Positions 10,381 to 21,217 of a stretch of DNA of 64,000 nt are shown here, piece after piece (positions within the stretch are counted from its first letter, which is position 1; each line of letters opens with the position of its first letter). Origin of the DNA: Pyrenula massariospora (lineage: Eukaryota > Ascomycota > Eurotiomycetes > Pyrenulales > Pyrenulaceae); NCBI GenBank assembly GCA_021030905.1, contig JAGFMI010000028.1:248001-312000 (forward strand), given 5' to 3'. Both the position numbers and the translations under genes were made by a program. Under the pieces are notes generated by a model. That model was not told where the DNA came from and ran no database searches. It saw nothing but the letters and a program-made list of their open reading frames with translations.

Positions 10381-11021
10381 CCTGTTTCCCTCCTCGCCCC
10401 GCCCCCTCCCCCTCCAATACTCGCGCACAAAAATGCTCAGATCATCCTTCCTTCCCCCGGCCGATCCAGTGGTGCGCAGCAGCAGCGACAGCCGGAACGC
10501 TCAAAACTCTCAAGCTGGATAGTAATACTCTAACCAGTTGAAACCCCTCTACGGTGATGTAGTGGCCAGCTCGTTTGAACACGGGTGTTTGGTGGTCTAT
10601 CCTATCTTCCGCTTACTACGTGGTAACATGCTGTTGGATGCCATGTATGCATGCCCGCACTTATCCATAGGCGCACAATGAGCCGGGCTACAAAGGTTTC
10701 TTAAGTACAAGATATAGTCTATAGCACTTTTAAAAAGATTCTGATATTCATAATTTCTGCGTTGTATTGTATTCTCACATATGTACAGAATTAACGTAAC
10801 TCTTGCGTATCTCCTCCGCTCTTCCATGATGCCTAGCTCAAAATTCCGCAGTCCAAACCAAAGGAGGGTATATGGTGTGTTTTATGACGCCAGTTCGCGA
10901 TGCTGATTTCCATTTCAAAGTCGTAAAGGAGCGTGATGGACAAGAAAAAGGAAATCCGTTTCAGTCATCATCTTATGTATGCAGTGAGACAATCTTTTCA
11001 AATTCTTAAACGCGTGGAGGA
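10381..11021. other. Intergenic region after the zinc-cluster factor
   Basis: This is the 3' flank of two convergent genes. It has a C-rich start that continues the factor's composition and an AT-rich middle. No gene or repeat is supported. Confidence 0.45.
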
Positions 11022-11882
11022 TCATTGCAGCGCCATCGCAACCGCCACCGCCCCGCCCATCACGAGCACAACTTCCCTTAGGACCCCTCTAGTGGCCGAC
11101 GCAGCGCCCGTCTGCAGACTCGGGCTCCCACTCCCGCTCCCCGATCCGCCGTCCGCGCCCGCGGTCCCGGTCGGCGCCGCAGCGAGCCCGGTGTCGGGCG
11201 CGTTGACGACGGTGAAGCTGGTCATTGTGCTCTGCTGGCCGTCGGGGAGGGTCGTGGTGGAGAGCACGGTGCTGCTGTAGGGGCGGTAGGTGACGGGGCG
11301 GGTGGAGGTGGGGACTGACGTGAAGCCGCCGGAGGAGGAGAAGACGACGACGCCGTTGCTGGTTGAGACTGCGGAGGCGCCGGAGGGGGTGGAGGCGGCG
11401 ACGACGGCGGTGGAGGTGCTGACGCCGGGAGGGGTGGTGGAGGGGACGATGATGCCGGTGGGCGAGGAGTGGGATTGGGAGCCGCCGGAGGAGGAAGAAT
11501 GGGATGGTGAGGAGGATGTGCTTGGGGGTGTTGAGCTGGGAGTCGTGCTCACGGATGGTGTTGTGCTTCCTGGTGTGGTGGTCGTCGTCGTGTTGGTGCC
11601 TGCGGGGCTTTGGCGCTTCGCTAGATTGACGAGCTTGGTTGCTAGATGCGCATTTTCTGAGTGTACGACCTCAATGGCTGTTATGTCTTTTGAAAAAATG
11701 CCGTCCTGAAATCTACTCGACCAATCGTGGAGGACGCTGTGTATTGAGTCTGGTGAAACATCTTTTAGTAGTTCTTGGAAAGATTTTTGGTCTCGCTCAG
11801 AGGGTGCAGGAGATGAGGAGGCGAAGGCGAAGAGGGAGACGAGGAGGGTGGTTAGAACCCAGACTCGCTGTGTCGCTCGCAT
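11022..11882 (-). CDS. GPI-anchored Ser/Thr-rich cell wall protein, 286 aa
   Basis: The ATG at 11882 starts MRATQRVWVLTTLLVSLFAF followed by ASSSPAPS, a strong signal peptide. A short globular part follows, containing LLKDVSPDSIHSVLHDW and NAHLATKLVNLAKRQ, where KRQ may be a Kex2-type site. From about residue 95 the chain is Ser/Thr/Pro-rich and suited to heavy O-glycosylation. It ends with a small-residue omega region (TGAASATRG) and a hydrophobic tail (VVLVMGGAVAVAMALQ), the layout of a GPI signal. It is probably an adhesin-like or structural wall protein. The short N-terminal domain is not one I recognise. Upstream in-frame codons to 12050 were excluded because the signal peptide fixes the start. 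Confidence 0.85.
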   Translation of the reverse strand: MRATQRVWVLTTLLVSLFAFASSSPAPSERDQKSFQELLKDVSPDSIHSVLHDWSSRFQDGIFSKDITAIEVVHSENAHLATKLVNLAKRQSPAGTNTTTTTTPGSTTPSVSTTPSSTPPSTSSSPSHSSSSGGSQSHSSPTGIIVPSTTPPGVSTSTAVVAASTPSGASAVSTSNGVVVFSSSGGFTSVPTSTRPVTYRPYSSTVLSTTTLPDGQQSTMTSFTVVNAPDTGLAAAPTGTAGADGGSGSGSGSPSLQTGAASATRGVLREVVLVMGGAVAVAMALQ

Positions 11883-13496
11883 GGTGTTTCGCAGGTTGAC
11901 AGTGTACCCGTTGGCCAAGTTTTTGTACGCGAAGCTTGAGGAGATGAGCTTTTGGAGATTCTGCAGGGACTTTGATGTCAGCAAGCAGAATGCATAATCA
12001 TGCAGCTGATGCGTATGCGCGCTCGTCGCCGCCTTTCGAGAGGTGGACACGAGGTTCTCTTTATTGGGAGGCCGAAGCTGAGGATTCTCAGAGGGAAGCG
12101 GATGGGTGAAACTTGCCTACGAGGGGGCTAGCCCCAGACGTCACCGAAGAGGGTAGCCGATGACTTCACCGACGATACGTGGGCAACGAGATAGATGCTG
12201 GCTGAGAGCGAGCGAATGTTGTGTGCCAAAGGGCAGAACGAGAGTCAAAATGATTGACGAATTTGGTCGCTTCTGCTTGAACGCTGGATAGATAGAATGA
12301 TGAGGAGAAAAGGTGTGGCCTTGGGTGGCACAGTAATAATGTGTTCTTCATTGACACCGCTTCCAAGCTTGATCGGCAAAACTCCATGCGATGACCCGCT
12401 AAAGACGAACCTTACGGGCAGTGCATTGGCGCGGCTTTCCGGATCCTCACTGGAGCAGACCCCATCGCGCTTCAGCACGGCACATATACGGACGGTCGTA
12501 GTGCCCGTCACTGGCAAGGTTTCGTTCTGGCCTGTCAGTTCCTTGTAGAGCGTTCGTCATCGCGTGGCTTTCCAGGAAGATGCGTAGGCGCTTAGTGGAA
12601 CATCTCTCCCCAAGTACGAGCGCTCTCACCAAAAGAAGAGCGGCCTCAAGCACGCATGCGAAACACCATCGCAACTGCTGCGACAACACAAAATCGTCTG
12701 CTGTTTTGGCCATCTTCACTGACCCACCGATCACGAGCGGTTGTCGCACTAGGTACTCCTACCATCTCTGTAGAAGCACCCACAAGCGTCTTGTCCCGTC
12801 CCCTTCCCCGCTCTTATTCATCGAGCTTATAACGCACCTTAAAAGCCTACATCCTGAATCTATCTAGCCTTCTGGTCTCGACCACAGTTTTCCTCTGCAG
12901 GGTACCGTGCCCTGCATGATCCCCAACTTCGTCATTGGGAAGGCCAAGGCTGTAGACCGTAAGACGGTGAGAATCTATTTTTTGCCGCCAATGATGTTGA
13001 TGCAAGGTCTCTTTAGTAGAACTTTGGCTTGGCGTACCTCGTATGAGGTCCGCCATGCTCAGTAGGAAATAGATCAGATGATAGTTTGCTCGCAATGAGA
13101 ATAATACCGCTCAGAATAGGCGGATGCAGCCTGCTGAGGCTTACGTCCCAAGGTATGAGCTTTTTCCAGTGAAGACCCACGCGGGAAAGTTAAAGAAACG
13201 GAAAAAGCGGAGGAGAGGAAGATGATATTACAATATTCTATCGTCTCAGATTCTGCTCTTTATGCATTGAAGATGTGCGAAAGGAAACCCCCAAGTGCTA
13301 CCAGAGACTCAGGCCACCCAAGTTACTCATGTTTATCTGAGCTCATCTCATCTCTCTTCAAGCGCCATCATCATGCAATATATGTGTCACATTCCTCTTG
13401 GTGTATCATCAGAACATCAGAAACAGGTGGGTATTCTACATACGAAGGAAAATGCTGCGCCAAATTCAAAGCCAGGTTCCATCTTTCGGTGTATTT
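11883..13496. other. Intergenic region; weak coding-like frame on minus strand
   Basis: It includes the promoter of the GPI protein. On the minus strand at about 12245-12530 a frame without an ATG reads smoothly and contains VTGTTTVRICAVLKRDG and ALPVRFVFSGSSHGVLPIK, overlapping another short frame at 12447-12749. It could be an exon of an unrecognised small gene or chance. I could not build a model. Confidence 0.3.
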
Positions 13497-15632
13497 TCAT
13501 ATCATTCCCCGTGGCGGTTGAGGTGGTTGGTGCGCCACGGCCTCGCCTCTCATGCTTTCATTGCTTCGAAACCGATCATACCCGTATCGGTCTACAGCTT
13601 CCGTCGGGGTCTCGTACACGTCCAGGAATCCATCGTCGTCTGTCTCAGTGCCAGACTCACTGCGGTCGTCGAATGCTGACTGAAACTCTGAAGGCTGATG
13701 TTGGATGATTTTCATGGGCTCACGCATTGTCTGCCGCGAGTATTCTTCACTGGAACCGGTACGCGACGAGGTAGTTGTACCTGTAGGACGCGACATTCCC
13801 GCATTTGGCATTGCTGCTGGCATTGCATGGTGCCGACGTGTGGCGATTGGAGGAGGATTTGCCGGCTCGTGGGAATAGGATTCTGGAGATGGAGTAGGAT
13901 ACCCTGGTTGTGTGCTGAAGTGCCCAAAGCTAGGGGAACGGAGGTCTTCCACCTCACGCTGTAGTTTTTGTATTTGCAGTTCGAGGGTGCGCCGAGCTGA
14001 TTGCTCCGTTTGAATTATCGTCAGGAGGTGATTGAAAGCAGACGTATCTAGCGCCAGTGTGGGCGAGGTTGGAGCATTGGATGAAGGAGGTTGAGTTGGA
14101 GAATTTGACTTAGAAGAAGGCGATTGATGTAAAGCCGTCGTAGGGCGGACTGTGGTCGCTCTAGATACCCGTTGCGCGCGATTACTCTGGAAAACTTCGT
14201 CGTCACCTGAGGGATTTGGAGAATCGGCTGGAGAGGACAGGAATGTCGCCTTTGGATTATATGACTGCGAAGTTGAAGAAGATAGAGACTGAGAACTGGT
14301 CTTTGGTGATGGCAGATTCTGCGCGACGCTCTTCTGATCGCTTGAGGTCTCTATTGTAATAGGTCGTGAGATCTCGGTACCTTGCAATTTTGCAATTGCA
14401 TACTCAAGATCCATGAGCTTGACTTCTATAGTTGTGATCCTTTGCTCTAGGCTGGCAGAATCATCTTGTTGAGGAACTAAAAGGTCCCCAAATGACTGCG
14501 TAGGAGTCATTGTAATAGGCGGTGGAGGTGGAGCAGCGACAGAATCGCTTGGCTGGCTCGCCTTATTTCCCCTTGTGGGAGGTCTTGATGGTTCGTTTGC
14601 TTGCCCAGGCGCGTGCTCGTTTTTCGACAGACTTTTGGAAGCAAAATCCATAACATCACTTTTCGACCAGTGGTCGACTTCGTCGCTTCGCCTTCGCCAC
14701 TGAATTGGGGACATGCGGTGTTCTCGAGCTGTTTCTCGTAGAGCGCCTGCGCTTCGTGAACGACGATTAGGATTATTGATCATAGGCTCTTTCTTCTCAG
14801 CTTTCGGCCCAGCCTTGCTGCCTGGCTTGATGCCCGGTGACCCGAGCATAGATCGAAGGTTGTCCTCTTCTTGCTGGCTGAGTACAAGACTTGGAAGGGT
14901 GTTCCGCCTACGGTGTCCTTGAAATGGGCCACCATGCTCATTTTCACGGCCTTCACCATCCACGTCAAGGAAAGGGGCAAAGGGAGAGTGCGAATTAAGG
15001 GCGCTGGATCGTGTAACATCATGTATGAGAAAGGAGCTGCTCCGAGCAGGTCCATGTGTGACAGGCGCTCTGTTTGTAACGTTGGTAGCGATCTAATCCA
15101 GATCCGTCAGTCTGTTCCAAATGCGCGACCACTGGAGGTGCAAGCATTCTGCAGAACTTACATCCTGAGTGTGTGCTTCTCCGAGCCCTTCCACTGTGCT
15201 GCGTTTGCTTGCCTTGCGCCCAAAGAGCTTCCGAAAGGTAGCCCGCAATCCCTTGTCCTTGATCGAACCCCGCGATTGGGCGCTTGACATTGAATTGTGC
15301 GGGTTTGTGGCAGATACACTTGTTGTTATGTTATGAGTTGTGGCACGATTGTTGAAAGGGTCTCTGTATCCATTGGCTCCTTCGATGCCGCTCGTATGAC
15401 GAGGCTTGTCATGCTTCGCTTGACTTGCGTCTTGAACGTTGCGAATGGAAGTCTGAGCCTGGAAGTCGGGGCTGCCAACTCCAGTCTGCGGTCCCAGACC
15501 GTCTGTGCCTTCTCTTGGGATAGGTATCGGATCTGATATCTTGAAGTCTCCGCGACGCAGAGTGTTCGGTCCTGTGCTTGCTCGACTAAGCGATATGCTC
15601 GATCCGCGTGCTTTGTGGTTTGGAGACGGCAT
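13497..15632 (-). CDS. Conserved fungal protein, disordered with coiled coils, 688 aa
   Basis: Two exons, 15162-15632 and 13497-15092, join HTQD to IATNVTNRAP across a 69-base GTAAGT/TTAG intron. No enzyme domain is seen. The N-terminal 130 residues are Ser/Arg-rich and contain a basic patch, ATFRKLFGRKASKRSTVEG. The middle has a short coiled coil around SASLEQRITTIEVKLMDLEY (about residue 330). A second coiled coil lies near LLTIIQTEQSARRTLELQIQ, before a Pro/Ser-rich tail that ends with an acidic segment (SGTETDDDGFLDVYE). Long low-complexity Ser/Pro/Thr tracts dominate. It looks like a scaffold or signalling adaptor, but function is unknown. The in-frame exon lengths (157 and 532 codons) support the join. 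Confidence 0.8.
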
Positions 15633-18000
15633 TCTTGGGGATGGTGGTCAGCCAACAGAAGGGAGCGAAAACCCCGAGGGCTGTAGGTTGAAAGAGCGGA
15701 CGATGGATTCTCTCAAATCATCATAATTGTTCTCAACGTTGACATGATGGCATGCAGGGCCTCATAGAGACGACCGCTGCGGTCAACGTGGTCTCCTTGG
15801 ACGCACTTCAGACGACGAGGGTCCTGCCTGCAAGAGAATCAGCATTTGTGTGTGAAGAGACAGGGGTATCGAAGCATCGACACGCGCAGGGTGTGCATTG
15901 ACTCCATTGAATGCGATCATGAGGCTAGGGTTAGTCTTTACCCACCGGGAATCTGGTTTGCTGCTTTCTCCACTGTTGGGTCACATAGGAATGAACCGTC
16001 TCTTGTACGAAAGGTAGTTGCTCGAGAGACTGGTGGTAGATAATGAGAGGGGTGCCTAGAGTATTCAGGCGAGCTTCTGGGGGTCGATATCACATAAATG
16101 AAGGAATGATCGGGTCGACATGTGGGCAGGCTGAGAATAGTAAAAGAATGAATATCAGACCCTGTGAGGTTGACGCGGCGGCCAGATCGACCAACGGGTG
16201 AGCAAGCGAAGGGGAATCAAGGGATGGAGACGATCCTATTCACCGGCCTGACTGGGTTGGCACGATATGATAGGGAGGCAGAGGGGGGAGAGAGGGGGAT
16301 GTGCCTCAGGCGGAGGGGAGCGGGAGGGGGGTTGATTCGCCGCGACTCGCGACATGCTGCCAGACCATGGCGGCCCCTCTCCCGCATGGCGACTAGCCTC
16401 CCAGTCAGACTGGTTCGACATACCCGCGGGCCAACTGTTTCAAAATCTTCGCCTGTTCCTCCTACAGCCTAAAGGATGTGGGCCACTGCAGCAGTCGAGG
16501 TACGGTTGCGCGAGACGCAAGGCTGGGCACCAGCTGACAGACCGCCGTGCAATGAGCAATCATCACGCAAGATGCCTATCTTCAGGGTCGGGTAGCAGTC
16601 GATCTCGCTGGCTCCAGTGGCAACAGAGTTAGACCATCACATCCCAAGGCTGGCGAGTCAAATCCACGGCCAGCAGAAGAGTTCGCGAGTTCTATACACA
16701 CCGTTCGTGGGTCTCGGTGGCGACGACATGGGTGTGAGGGGACCATGCACCATTTCCCTGACCATTCACGCCGGCGATGCCGTTAGGTCACCAGCCTTCT
16801 CCATGGAAGCGAGACGTCTAAGCTACAGACCAACGGTCGACACTGCGATAGACTATCAGATGACATCCATAGTCAATTGTCTAGTTATCGCCAATGTGCG
16901 CCATGGTCCAGAGAACGGTTCAGCTGAGCGTCCAACGCTATGATTTTCCCTCGCTCTACCCGCGTTGGCGATGGTGCATAATTACTATGCCTGCGATCCC
17001 TTCCCAATGCTTCTATCGCTGCCGGGACGCCGGAAGCACAGCCTTGACGATATGGGGCCGTCTATGCTTTGCTGTCTGGGGATCCCAGCGTCGAATCATT
17101 GAGTCGCCCCTGTGCCAGCGGCTGCAGCCGCCTATGGTCGTTTTCTCCTTGCTCATCGCATGATGCAACAATCCTTAGACCGAAAGGCTTCTTAGGCTTT
17201 GCTAAATTTGCCACTTGTTTCTCCTATCGAAATTCTCGTACCACTGAAACAAAGAATCCCAAGCTTCAGAGCGGGGATCGGCTCTGCATTGGCGACAGGC
17301 GCCGGCGCTGTTCACCTGCATATTTTGAAATTGCGCGTGCAACATCAGCCGAATTTCGAACCTTATTCTAGCGAACTTCCGGCAATGTTCAAAGCAGAAC
17401 AAAGGAATGCCTTGGTGGTCACAGAGGTTGACCGAAATTATCAACAGGAGGAAGCGTCAGTTCTCTAGCGAAAGCGAGACTTCGCTTAGAGCGTTGCAGT
17501 CGGCCTAGTCTTCTCCATCGGGAATATCTAGCCATCATAAAGTCCAATTCTTGGAAAATCAGGCCTTCGGCGTTAGCGTTCAGCTTCTCTGATTGGATCT
17601 TGTGCAGGTTACCACCACCTAGAGTACCTTTTGAGCCGAAAGGTACCAAGCGAGCTGTGAAGGCTATCTCAACACTAGTATCATATGTGGCTGCACTTCC
17701 ACCTAGCACCTCGTATGTTCTTCGGCCAGAGTGCTTCCGAAGAATTTCAAGTCCGGCTAAGCCGGCCAGCTGGATCCTCTTCCATAGCGTACAATTATCT
17801 CACTTGAAAAGCTCAATCTGCACTGTCGAGTGATTTGCTTCTGGACGGCTGATTTCCTCGTGAACCGTGATCGTGCATGTGAATCTTTCAGATTCATTCT
17901 CAACGGGCCCAGGGTCAGGACGATCTTAACAACGCCACCCATCCTACAAGGTGGAGACGACCACATGCCTCTTTAGGCAGCCGAACTGACCTGGGTCCTT
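15633..18000. other. Long intergenic region
   Basis: This 2.4 kb stretch holds the promoter of the coiled-coil protein and then mixed sequence with no gene I can support. There are many short frames on both strands, none with a domain. One possible gene relic at 17419-17772 is listed separately. A G-rich tract lies at about 16280-16335. Confidence 0.4.
17419..17772 (-). pseudogene. Possible degenerate coding fragment
   Basis: One minus-strand frame reads continuously and looks protein-like, with segments such as EILRKHSGRRTYEVLGGSAA and LVPFGSKGTLGGGNLHKIQ. It loosely resembles Gly-rich turns of PfkB-type carbohydrate kinases, but the match is too weak to name. It has no ATG at its start and no neighbouring exon I can join. 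It may be chance. Confidence 0.2.
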
Positions 18001-20380
18001 TCAGGATCCCAAGTCCAAGTCGTCAATATTTGGGTACCTAAGATCTGCATTCTCCTCGAGATGCTCCATCCATCGCTTTAAGAAGGTACTGCCCCTGAAT
18101 TACAGATTTTTCATCAGCTTGTCTTTTCTTCAACGCACCGAGAAAGGAAGGTAAGGCAAAATCTCATTTCAACCGCGTGGCGGTCAGGGTGATCGTAGCA
18201 CAACACAAAACTTACGCGGATACGGTCTCCGAATCGCCAACGATGCATAGGTGGCGTTTTGGTCTTGACATCGCAACTGGATCAATGATTAGCTGCGTTC
18301 CCTCCTGACCAAGCAGTGCCGAAGAAATATGCATCTACCCATGGTATAATCAAATATGTTCGTCCCCTCTCGACAATGCGCCTCACGACTGCTGCAGTCG
18401 AAATTATATGGGAAATCACTCACCATTCAATCTTCTTTTCTCTCCCAGGAATCCAACGTCGTGCTCCGAATTACTCCTTACCAGGCTCACGACAACAGCC
18501 TCTTTCTCGCGTCCTTGGAAACCGTCCACACTGCCAAGCTCGATTCCTGGATATTTTTCCCGCATCAGACCACTTAAAATGGCAAGCTGACCATTGTATG
18601 GCGTAATAACTGCTATGTCTTCATCTCGGACACCTGCATCGACCAGGTTTCTAACATGCATATCGACAACGGCCGCCTCCATCTCGTTGCTCTTGCTATC
18701 ACCCAGCAGGGTAGACTTTGTTGTCGGTGCATCGTCATCTGCTTTCTCTGGAAAATTTCCGCCTTGTGTGTCGTAGAAAACCAGTGGCTCGCGGGTATCG
18801 TCGGTGTCGGAAACAGAATATGGCAAGTCTTTTAGCAAGCGTGCCTTAACGTTATCCGCAGCGATCAGTTTTGACTCGTAGAGCTCGTCCGATGGGAACT
18901 TCATAATAGCGGAATGCATGCGATATTGGGTCGTCAGTAACCTTTTGATGGAAGGTCCATGCTGCGATAATAGGCGGTCGAACAAGGTCGATTCTAAGGA
19001 CATCTCTTTAGCAGTCTTCTTTGCCCTATCATCTAGAGCCAGCTTCTCCAATTCAGCGTTCAAGCTTTCTTGTTCCTTCTTCCTGCTCTTCGCATCAATG
19101 CCCTTCGACGAACCTGTACTCTTCACCGTCGGCGGCAACTGCAAATGATCCCCAGCCAAAACCGCCTTCTTCGCCGAGAGTAACGGGATCCAACATTGTG
19201 CTTCCAGCGCCTGACTCGCCTCGTCAATGACCACCACATCAAACTCCTGCCCCCGAAGCTGATACCCACCAGCACCATGCAACGTAGCCAGCACCACCTT
19301 ACTCCCCCTCACAAGCGTATCAACACACCTACTCTCCCGCTCGCGATACTCTCCCCTCAACCCCTTCAACTCGGCATAAATCGCCTTTCTCTCCCTCCCA
19401 CTCCTCGTCTTCCCCAGACTCTTGACCTTCTCATCAATCTCCCGCCTTACATCCTTCACAATCTCCGCCGCCTCCGACGTCCTCGTCAGCACCTCCAGAC
19501 TGTGTCCCAGCACGCTAGGGAGCAACCTAGCCGGATGCCCAAGCCTGACCATCGGCACCTTGCACCCCGCCAGCCGCTCGACAATGTTGTCCACGCTGAT
19601 GTTGCTCGGCCCGCACACCAGCACGCGCTGCCCGCGGCCGACAAACTGCCGCACCAGCTCGACCAGCGTGTGCGTCTTGCCCGTCCCCGGCGGGCCGTGG
19701 ATCAGCGCCACTACCTGCCGCGGGTTGAGCGCGAACCGCACCGCCGAGCGCTGGCTCGCGTTCAGCGTCCCATCATACCACTCCATCCCCCCCTCCTCCC
19801 CATCCCCCTCACCGGAGCTGGGTGCATCAAGCCCAAACCCCACCTTCGCCACCGCGCCCAGCTCCCCCTCCCCCATCCCCGCCAGCCTCTCCATAGCCCA
19901 ACGCATCCGCTTGTAGCTCACCTCGTCCGCCAACTTGACCGCCCACAACATCCTCCCCCCCGCAGCGAGCAGCTGGTCCACATCCCCATCCCTATCCTTA
20001 TCCCCGCCGAGTGCGACCGACACCCCCCTTTCCCCAACCCTCGTCACCACCCCCTCCACCCCTTCCCCCTTTGCCCCCGCCTTCTCGTTCCCCTTCGGCT
20101 GCACGGCGACGCGCACCACATCCCCGCTCCGCACCGCGTGCTCACGAACGCCAAACGCAGCATCAACAGCGAGTTCGACGACGAGCTTGCCGCCGAGCCC
20201 CGTGCGCTGGGAGGCGAGGCGCAGGTTGAGGAGGGCGAGGCCGGCGCGGGAGAGAGTTTTGGGCGGAGAGGAGGAGAGGAGGGCGGCGGTGGTTGAGAGG
20301 GTGGTGGTGTGTTCGTGGGCCAGGAGGGAGAGCTGGGTGAGGGCGAATGCTTGGGGGGAGAGGGGGGCGGGGGGAGGCAT
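18001..20380 (-). CDS. HCS1: Hcs1-type superfamily I DNA helicase (DNA polymerase alpha-associated helicase A), 703 aa
   Basis: Three exons: 18424-20380, 18216-18276 and 18001-18094. The small second exon encodes most of the essential motif V/VI region. Joined, it reads RRLNVAMSRPKRHLCIVGDS, showing that the long frame alone is truncated. Other helicase motifs are Walker A GPPGTGKT at about residues 229-236, motif II VVIDEASQALEAQ, motif III AGDHLQLPPTV, motif IV-like TQYRMH, and SVDGFQGREKEAVVVSLVRS. The order matches the UPF1-like SF1B group, specifically yeast Hcs1 and human IGHMBP2. These enzymes unwind DNA or RNA-DNA hybrids 5' to 3' and associate with DNA polymerase alpha in yeast. The protein ends in YPNIDDLDLGS, as in fungal orthologues. 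The N-terminal 600 bases are strongly GC- and C-rich compared with the 3' half. Confidence 0.95.
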
Positions 20381-21217
20381 TTTTTGTGAGGGGTGTTGGA
20401 GGGGGCGAAGAGGTCGTAATTATAGGGGGAGTAGGTGTGGAATTCGTTGAGGAGGGTAAAAGCGAAGAGTGTTTAGATGGTTTCTTAAGTGAGCATGGAG
20501 AGGACTCCTGATGGCGTCGTGATGTAGAGGGATATATGGGAGATAGGAATGTAGGTATATGGGTCAATAGAAATCTCGGTCAAGACGTGGGCGTTGTTGT
20601 AGAAGCAAGTATCTGCTACCCAGCGAAAAGAGAAGCTGTTTCCATGCTGAAAATACGAAAACGGTAGCTTGTGAGCTCACCCAAGTATGATAGCACGGCG
20701 ATAGAACGGGTACGGTTTCGGTGAAAGGTGAAAATGAGTTTTCACTTGGTGGCTGTCGCGCGGGTTGTGGTGCGGCACAAGAAATGCAATGAGAATTGAA
20801 GTCAAGCGGTTGTTTTGAAGGTTGTGAGAAGCGAAGGTGGGAGTTTGGAAATACTTTTTGTTAAATGATTTTTTTTAATTGATGAAGCCCGCTTTGTGAG
20901 CGTGAGGAACGTATGCCAAGGCTACAGGCACGGGAGACACGGTTTGGCTGACTTAATAATTTTACGCGTATCCTTTTTGGTTCTGTGATGTTTAAATCGT
21001 TCTTGAATCAGGACTACAGTCTATCGCAGAGTTCTGTCCCAAGGTGGAATATTGCAGTCCGTTGGCTACACCCCCGAGGCTCGAATAGCAAAGTCCGCCG
21101 CACCGATCACATTCCCACCTCGTTTGAAGAACACTCATCAGGCGTTTGATACTCGGCAGTCGCTTGCTTTGAAGAGTTTCTGTGTTAAAAGAATGACGTC
21201 GAGCGGTCCATCTCCTA
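20381..21217. other. Intergenic region upstream of the helicase
   Basis: It has the helicase promoter and leader, then AT-rich sequence with T and A runs near 20860-20880. I see nothing further. Confidence 0.45.

Noticed and set aside
12245-12749. Overlapping minus-strand frames that read smoothly
   Set aside because: No in-frame ATG, no splice model that joins them, and no recognised domain. Kept only as a note on the gap.
19196-20296. 366-codon plus-strand open frame
   Set aside because: It lies opposite the Hcs1 helicase in its GC-rich half. It is Pro/Arg/His-rich low-complexity sequence, the usual antisense shadow of a strong gene.
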